From DASZMJ01 sp035551935 (GTDB lineage: Bacteria; Planctomycetota; Planctomycetia; Isosphaerales; Isosphaeraceae): a DNA stretch of 14,458 nt. The notes under the pieces were generated by a model. It made no database searches. It worked only from the letters and a program-made list of their open reading frames with translations, and had not been told where the DNA came from. Each line of letters begins with the position of its first letter. The first letter of the stretch is position 1. The translations under genes and the position numbers were made by a program. This document shows, piece after piece, positions 1 to 3,885 of this stretch. The stretch covers positions 1 to 14,458 of the forward strand of contig DASZMJ010000623.1 in NCBI GenBank assembly GCA_035551935.1, given 5' to 3'.

Positions 1-288
1 GGGGCCGGGGCCGACGCGCATCCGGCACTTCGTCGCCAGGACGAAGCGGTCGCGGCGGCCGTCGGTCGCCAGCCAGCGGCCGACGACCTCCTCGGTCCTG
101 CCGGCGGTGGCCGGGTCGGGGGGGATCGGGTAGATGTCGGCGGTGTCGAGGAAGGTCACGCCCGCCCCGGCCGCCCTGTCCATGATCGCGAACGAGGTCG
201 CCTCGTCGCACTGGCCGGCGAAGGTCATCGTCCCCAGGCAGACCTCCGAGACCTTCAGGCCCGTCCTGCCCAGCCGTCGCTGCCGCAT
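1..288 (-). CDS. Aldo/keto reductase, N-terminal part (gene runs off the left edge)
   Basis: The 96 visible residues start MRQRRLGRTGLKVSEVCLGT, the usual opening of AKR-family NAD(P)H-dependent oxidoreductases, which reduce aldehydes and ketones in the cytoplasm on a TIM barrel. The barrel strand FLDTADIYP carries the catalytic Asp (about residue 48) and Tyr (about 53), and ATKCRM carries the catalytic Lys (about 87). The fourth residue, His, would lie beyond the edge. The ATG at 288 is preceded by a strong GGAGGTG ribosome site (293-299 on the opposite strand), which fixes the start. The gene is divergent from the membrane-protein gene at 431. The family is secure; the substrate cannot be told. 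Confidence 0.93.
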   Translation of the reverse strand, partial: MRQRRLGRTGLKVSEVCLGTMTFAGQCDEATSFAIMDRAAGAGVTFLDTADIYPIPPDPATAGRTEEVVGRWLATDGRRDRFVLATKCRMRVGPGP

Positions 289-362
289 GGCGCACCTCCG
301 CATGGTCGGAAAAACCCGGAACGTCCCCGGGCGCCATTTCAACCGCGAAGTCCCGCCGGATC

Positions 363-385
363 AAACCCCTCCCGGCATGGGGTTT
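363..385. repeat. Short hairpin in the divergent intergenic region
   Basis: AAACCCC (363-369) and GGGGTTT (379-385) form a perfect 7-bp stem with a 9-base loop. It lies between the divergent reductase and membrane-protein genes, about 45 bases before the latter. It could be an operator or a leader hairpin; nothing here tells which. Confidence 0.4.
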
Positions 386-430
386 CGCGCCGGACTTGCC
401 GAAAAGAAAAGGAGACCCCGAGGCCCCCGC

Positions 431-1063
431 ATGATCGACGCCGAATTCCCCGACCCGACCGAACCCGACCCCTCCGCCTGCAAGGCCGCCCTGGCCGCCG
501 ACCTCGTGCGCGTCGCCGTCCGCGACCGCTGGGGCCGGGCGCTGATGGCCGTCGGCTGGATCCACCTGGCCACGTTCCTCGCCTGCCAGGCCCTCTACAC
601 CGCCGGCGACCGCGGCCCGGGGACCTTCCTGGCGATCTGGGCCCTCGAGTTCGTCGCCGTCCTCTGGGCCTTCCGACGCATCGCCGGCCCCTCCTGGCAC
701 CGCGCCACCCCCTTGGCCGGCGTCGTCCTCCGCGTCTGGGCCACCCTTCTCATCCTCTCCTTCAACGTCGCCAGCCTCAACACCCTCACCGGCTGGCAAA
801 TCGACTGGTTCAAGCCCGTCTGGGCCACCCTCAGCAGCTTCGCCTTCATGGTACTTGCTTATTTGATATCGTATAAATTTTTCTTTCCCGCGGTCGCCAT
901 GTACTTCACCGGGCTCTTGATGGTCCGCAACCCCGACTGGAATTACCTGATCTACGGCCTCTCCTGGTGGGCGAACTTGCAGGTCATCGCCCTGATCCTC
1001 CTGCGACGCTCGCGATCCCATGCCGCCGAGCTATCCTCCCTCGTCGGTTCCCGCGCCGGCTGA
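431..1063 (+). CDS. Integral membrane protein of unknown function (210 aa)
   Basis: The protein has an acidic N-terminus (MIDAEFPDPTEPDP) followed by about six hydrophobic segments, near residues 37-57, 65-82, 96-118, 130-148, 150-166 and 174-191, and ends in a basic LLRRSRSH tail. I recognise no family. The reading frame is open further upstream, but that part overlaps the reductase gene antisense and reads as unstructured, so the ATG at 431 is preferred. The ribosome site is weak: AAGGAG at 409-414 is 16 bases away. Codons about 141-152 are strikingly AT-rich (GTA, TTG, ATA, TAT, AAA, TTT) in an otherwise GC-rich gene. It converges on the lipoprotein gene with 8 bases between the stops. Confidence 0.75.
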   Translation: MIDAEFPDPTEPDPSACKAALAADLVRVAVRDRWGRALMAVGWIHLATFLACQALYTAGDRGPGTFLAIWALEFVAVLWAFRRIAGPSWHRATPLAGVVLRVWATLLILSFNVASLNTLTGWQIDWFKPVWATLSSFAFMVLAYLISYKFFFPAVAMYFTGLLMVRNPDWNYLIYGLSWWANLQVIALILLRRSRSHAAELSSLVGSRAG

Positions 1064-1071
1064 CCCTCGGT

Positions 1072-1725
1072 TCAGAAGGGCAACCCCCGGGTCCGGGCGG
1101 CGACGGGGTATTGTTCGACCTCGGGCAGGGTGCTGACGCGCGAGGGGCCCGAGCCGGTGACGATCCGGTCGCGCACGCCCTGGGCGCCGATCAGGGGGCC
1201 GGACTCCCAGACGAGCTGCCCGGTCTTCGCCTCGTAGGCGAAGAGCGCGGCCTTCACCACGGCGTCCTGCCGGTTCGTCTGCGAGAGCGTCATCGTCGAG
1301 GTCGTCGAGCCGGAGCTCGATGCGCCTGCCGATCCGATCAAGGGCGAGAGGAAGCCGACCTGGGGCAGGCCGACGGAGCAGTTGCGCTCGTCGGTGCCGT
1401 AGGCGCCGAAGGAGGCCTCGACGACGACGTCGGCCTTGTCGGCCTTCTCGACGAGCCACGCCCCCTGCTCCGCCAGCCGCCGTCGGATGCCCGAGAGCAC
1501 CCAATCCTTGTCGGCGACCGTGACGAACCCGGGATCGACGAAGACCTTCCTGCCCGCCAGCGGCCGGAAGTCGACCCGGCAGAGCAGGCGGTCCCACGTC
1601 CCGGTCAGCAGGAGCTGCTCCGTGCCGGTCCGCGACGTCCCCGACACCTTCACGCTCGTGCAACCCCCCGCCGCCACCACCCAGGCCAGCAGCGCGATCG
1701 CCCTCGCCGTCCCCTTTCCGTCCAT
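1072..1725 (-). CDS. Putative lipoprotein, DUF6655-like (217 aa)
   Basis: The N-terminus is a lipoprotein signal: basic MDGKGTARA, hydrophobic IALLAWVVA, then AAGGC with the lipidated Cys at 22. The mature part has SGTSRTGTEQLLLTGTWD (about 28-45), which resembles what I remember of the planctomycete DUF6655 family, then the segment RKVFVDPGFV and a Gly/Ser/Thr-rich stretch (about 131-150). The end, AYEAKTGQLVWESGPL, resembles segments in proteins that modify or assemble at the outer envelope. The molecular role is unknown. The start at 1725 places the signal peptide at the N-terminus, with a modest GGGAAGGG ribosome site just upstream. The gene appears monocistronic, with a repeat island on its upstream side. 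Confidence 0.8.
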   Translation of the reverse strand: MDGKGTARAIALLAWVVAAGGCTSVKVSGTSRTGTEQLLLTGTWDRLLCRVDFRPLAGRKVFVDPGFVTVADKDWVLSGIRRRLAEQGAWLVEKADKADVVVEASFGAYGTDERNCSVGLPQVGFLSPLIGSAGASSSGSTTSTMTLSQTNRQDAVVKAALFAYEAKTGQLVWESGPLIGAQGVRDRIVTGSGPSRVSTLPEVEQYPVAARTRGLPF

Positions 1726-2003
1726 GTCCCTTCCCCCGACGCCCCTCCTCCATCCCTCCCCCTGGATCGACCATCCCCCTCGTCAGAATCCCCACCTCCG
1801 GCCCTGGCCTCCTCCGCTTCTGCCGGTCGTCCCGATTTCGCCGACCTTGCCGCCTCTCATCCCATTCTTCGGTTCGTTCCGCGCCGCTTCGACCCGCCGT
1901 CATTCCTTGCCCAGAGTCTCCATTGCCCCGTGGGTTCGTTCGGCGCCGCGGTGGCCCCGGCCCGAAGTGGCTTCGTTCCGCGCCAGGGCGAACGCACGTG
2001 TTT

Positions 2004-2095
2004 CGCAAATCCTTGTCCTGCAAGGATTTGCAATCTAGTGCACGGAATTCAACTAGTCGCAAGTTCTTTGCAGACAAGGATTTGTGAATTAGATG
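2004..2095. repeat. Two related stem-loops 54 bases apart
   Basis: The first has perfect arms CAAATCCTTG (2006-2015) and CAAGGATTTG (2021-2030) around a 5-base loop. The second begins 54 bases later with CGCAAGTTCTTTG (2058-2070) and CAAGGATTTG (2075-2084), so one arm has diverged. Each is followed by a similar tail, CAATCTAGTG or GAATTAGATG. The unit is clearly AT-richer than its surroundings. The copies look like a small tandem repeat inside the larger island. Function unknown. Confidence 0.65.
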
Positions 2096-2578
2096 CGTTT
2101 GCCCTGGTTCCGCGCCACCTCGACCCGCCATCACTCTTTCCCCAAGCTCCCCAACATCCCGTGGGTTCGTTCGGCGCGATGCCCTTCCTTCGTTGGGTTC
2201 GTTTTCCCGCGCCGACGCCCCGAAGTGGCTTTGATTCGCGCCGCCACTCCCCTCGAAGTGGCTTTGATTCGTTCCTGGCTCGCCCCAATCGCCCCTCATC
2301 GCCGTCAAACTCGACCCATCCTTCCCAACGTTGGGTTCGTTCGGCGCGCCGACCCCTCCGTGGGTTCGCTTCGCGCCGAAGCCTCGACTCCTTCGGTTCG
2401 TTCCGCGCCGCCTCGCCGCGAGTCCCCGGCCCCTCATGGACCCTTTGGCTGTGGAATCTTCGTCCGCAGCCAGGCCCCTCCGCCCGATCGGCAAACTCAC
2501 CCTCTCTTGCTCATTTTTGGGTTCGTTTGCTCGGAAAATGGATCGCGAGTCGCTCCTGGGAGGAGTGGAGTGAGTGGG

Positions 2579-2645
2579 TGGGTGGCACGCCCTGCCAGGG
2601 CGTGGTCTGCGGGCCCGACCACGCCCTGGCAGGGCGTGCCACCCA
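2579..2645. repeat. Nested inverted repeat, REPIN-like doublet (family A)
   Basis: Two perfect 29-base arms (2579-2607 and 2617-2645) are inverted around a 9-base spacer. Each arm is itself a palindrome, CACGCCCTG-C-CAGGGCGTG, so the whole can fold as one long hairpin or as two smaller ones. This inverted pair of palindromes is the architecture of a REP doublet (REPIN). A related single copy lies at 2706-2736, and the first 16 bases of another copy end the window. Confidence 0.8.
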
Positions 2646-2667
2646 GACGCCAGCTCCTCTCCCCGTA

Positions 2668-2690
2668 GCAGGCACGCTCCGCGTGCCGTC
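2668..2690. repeat. Single REP-like palindrome (family B)
   Basis: GGCACGC-tcc-GCGTGCC forms a 7-bp stem within a 23-base unit. That unit matches each arm of the doublet at 7299-7376 at 22 of 23 positions. The same element therefore occurs here as a singlet and there as an inverted pair. Confidence 0.75.
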
Positions 2691-2705
2691 CGCCTTCCCA
2701 TCGTC

Positions 2706-2736
2706 GGGTGGCACGCCCTGCCCGGGCGTGCCACCC
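2706..2736. repeat. Perfect palindrome, variant of family A
   Basis: GGGTGGCACGCCC (2706-2718) and GGGCGTGCCACCC (2724-2736) pair perfectly over 13 bp around a 5-base loop. The left arm and loop start share 16 bases with the arm at 2580-2595 and with the copy at the right end of the window. Confidence 0.75.
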
Positions 2737-2895
2737 GTTTTCATGGGGTCGGGTGAGGCCAGGAATCGACTCATGAGAGTGTTCGCGCCGCCTCCTTCGG
2801 TTCGTTCCGCGCCGCGACCCCTTGCCCGGACAGTCGCGCCGCCATGTCATCCCAGGATGTCAAAGAGCGTTGCGAGCACAATCCACCACTCGACT

Positions 2896-3197
2896 CTAGC
2901 ACATGAATCCGGGATCAGCCGTGGAATCCGGGATTCCACGCGGACAGAGGCCATGCCCGAGTTCCTCGCGCAACTCATCGGCCGTGACCTGGATGGCCGG
3001 CACCTTCGCCGCGGCGAGCGCCTCTGAGGAACCGCGCGCGACAGGCCCGCGATCGCGGCGGCGGTCCCCTGGCTGATCCGGCCCTCGGCGTACCACTGGA
3101 TCGCCAGGATGCGGCCGGCCTCCCGCTTCGCTTCGTCGGGCGACAGATCCAGCGCCGCGAATGCCTCGTCCGGCAACTCGATCGTGAGCTTCGGCAT
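2896..3197 (-). pseudogene. Frameshifted UPF0175-family (antitoxin-like) gene
   Basis: The first frame reads MPKLTIELPDEAFAALDLSP and then EGRISQGTAAAIAGLSRA, the usual UPF0175 opening and helix-turn-helix-like segment. The frame then runs into VPQRRSP nonsense. The expected continuation, EALAAAKVPAIQVTADELRE, is present in another frame and runs to a stop at 2896. At the break the bases read gcg-g-ttc-ctc-a-gag, which could still spell the family's FLEAL if two bases were lost before ttc and one gained after ctc. UPF0175 proteins are small DNA-binding antitoxin-like proteins usually next to a PIN-type toxin; no such partner is visible downstream. The start at 3197 follows the family; the ribosome site is weak. 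A sequencing error is the alternative to true decay. Confidence 0.75.
2920..2940. repeat. Palindrome in the 3' part of the UPF0175 remnant
   Basis: CGTGGAATCC (2920-2929) and GGATTCCACG (2931-2940) pair perfectly around a single G. GAATCCGGGAT occurs both at about 2905 and 2924. It falls after the point where UPF0175 proteins normally end, so the last 18 or so residues of the second frame may be repeat DNA rather than original gene. Confidence 0.55.
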
Positions 3198-3369
3198 GGG
3201 GACTTCCGCTCGAAGTCTACCGGAACGCCCCCGCACCGGACAATCGGTCGTTTGGAGGCCCCGCGTGTAAGCCGCCGGCGCCTCCCGACGTAAACTCGGA
3301 CCGGCTTCGATCGTCGGACTGCGACCCTACCGCGCCGGACGAACGTGGCTCAACGACGGTCGCGCAGTG

Positions 3370-3398
3370 ATGACGTGGGTCCTCCCTTGCGATATACT
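3370..3398 (+). promoter_or_regulatory. Candidate sigma-70 promoter for the 86-residue gene
   Basis: A -35-like ATGACG (3370-3375, 4 of 6 to consensus) is followed after 17 bases by TATACT (3393-3398, 5 of 6). Transcription would start near 3405, upstream of GGAGG at 3420-3424, which supports the ATG at 3431 over the in-frame ATG at 3401. Confidence 0.5.
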
Positions 3399-3430
3399 CG
3401 ATGGCGCGTGAATTCGAACGGAGGTCCGCC

Positions 3431-3691
3431 ATGCCCGCCGCCGAGGAACGCCCGAGCCTGGAGCAGCTCGCCCGACTCGGGGCCGATGTCTTCGAGCGCC
3501 AGGTCCGGCCGTTGCTGCGGCCCGAGGACGACGGCAAGTTCGTCGCGGTCGATGTCAGGACCGGCGACTTCGAGATCAACGAGGATGACTACACGGCCGT
3601 CAAGCGCCTGCGGACGCGGCGGCCGGAGGCCCAGGTCTGGCTGGAACGGGCCGGTCAACCCGCGGCCTACCAGATCCGGCGTGGCCGATGA
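3431..3691 (+). CDS. Small conserved protein, probable partner of a clan AA aspartic protease (86 aa)
   Basis: The core is DDGKFVAVDVRTGDFEINED (about residues 37-56), followed by AVKRLRTRRPEAQVWLERAG and a C-terminal QPAAYQIRRGR. This pattern (GKfVAiD..tGDfeI...A...L....P.A..w..R.G..AAY) recalls a widespread family of small proteins encoded just before clan AA aspartic proteases or similar genes, often discussed as TA-like pairs; the function is not established. The ATG at 3431 has GGAGG seven bases upstream, and a -10 element sits at 3393-3398. Its stop overlaps the next start as ATGA (3688-3691), indicating translational coupling to a partner that is now broken. The gene itself looks intact. 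Confidence 0.8.
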   Translation: MPAAEERPSLEQLARLGADVFERQVRPLLRPEDDGKFVAVDVRTGDFEINEDDYTAVKRLRTRRPEAQVWLERAGQPAAYQIRRGR

Positions 3692-3801
3692 TCCGGGGCG
3701 TCGTGAATGACGGCCTCGAGGCCCGTAGGGCGTGTGAAACACGCCGAGCCCGCACGCCAGGGGAGATGGCGTGTTTCACACGCCCTACGTCTCGACCTTG
3801 A
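3688..3801 (+). pseudogene. Remnant of a clan AA aspartic protease, truncated by a palindromic repeat
   Basis: Starting in the ATGA overlap, the frame reads MIRGVVNDGLEA, the usual opening of small retropepsin-like clan AA proteases (AF_0612/DTGF type) as I remember them. After these 12 codons the sequence becomes the inverted repeat at 3724-3789, and the frame ends at 3799-3801. The family's DTGF active-site motif and the remaining ~100 residues are absent from here to the next gene. It is therefore a broken gene, probably by insertion with deletion of the rest. The identification rests on a short match plus the coupled neighbour. Confidence 0.6.
3724..3789. repeat. Nested inverted repeat, REPIN-like doublet (family C)
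   Basis: Perfect 22-base arms (3724-3745 and 3768-3789) are inverted around a 22-base spacer. Each arm contains its own hairpin, GGCGTGT-gaa-ACACGCC. The architecture equals that at 2579-2645 and 7299-7376, but the sequence is a different family. Its left end coincides with the point where similarity to the protease gene stops. Confidence 0.8.
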
Positions 3802-3823
3802 GTCTGGCCCGGACTTGTCCCGC

Positions 3824-3863
3824 GGCGGGTGACGCTGGTGCTCGCGCACCAGGGCCACCCGCC
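3824..3863. repeat. Two-step palindrome just after the DUF11 gene (family D)
   Basis: Outer arms GGCGGGTG (3824-3831) and CACCCGCC (3856-3863) enclose inner arms CTGGTGC (3835-3841) and GCACCAG (3846-3852), with 3-base internal loops on both sides and a tcgc tetraloop. It begins 22 bases past the stop of the minus-strand DUF11 gene, so it could act as an RNA 3' end structure, but there is no U-run. It may equally be another REP-like element. Confidence 0.65.
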
Positions 3864-3885
3864 GAGGGCTCGAACAGGAACACGT

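Larger units (their letters stand above)
1741..2846. repeat. Non-coding repeat island with degenerate GGTTCGTTC motifs
   Basis: No convincing gene lies between the lipoprotein start and the UPF0175 remnant. The stretch is built from a short motif with consensus near GGTTCGTTCsGCGCC. Copies start near 1871, 1932, 2163, 2195, 2333, 2362, 2395, 2519 and 2799, with weaker ones at 1971, 2106 and 2270. GGTTCGTTCCGCGCCGC is exact at three of these (from 1871, 2395 and 2799). A second motif, CGAAGTGGCTTtGATTCG, starts at 1963, 2221 and 2254. A longer degenerate duplication is visible: 1871-1946 matches 2106-2177. Spacing is irregular (about 29-280 bases), so this is not a CRISPR. The 3' half also holds the palindromes listed separately. 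Long open frames across it are low-complexity products of the repeats. Confidence 0.75.

Noticed and set aside
1871..1886. tRNA gene suggested by GGTTCGTTCC, which resembles a T-arm
   Set aside because: No cloverleaf, anticodon stem or acceptor pairing can be drawn around any copy; the motif is simply repeated.
1031..2734. Long minus-strand open frame (567 codons) across the lipoprotein gene and repeat island
   Set aside because: It overlaps the lipoprotein gene in another frame and is otherwise low-complexity Arg/Gly-rich translation of the repeats (recurring NEPN and RTNP strings); no domain or ribosome site supports it.
1741..2846. CRISPR array
   Set aside because: Motif spacing is irregular (about 29-280 bases), repeats are short and degenerate, and no cas gene is present.
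967..3027. Long plus-strand open frame (686 codons)
   Set aside because: It is antisense to the lipoprotein gene and then runs through repeats; its composition is that of a GC-rich shadow.
3724..3863. Complete insertion sequence
   Set aside because: There is no transposase gene and no target duplication that I could identify; the elements are only 40-66 bases long.
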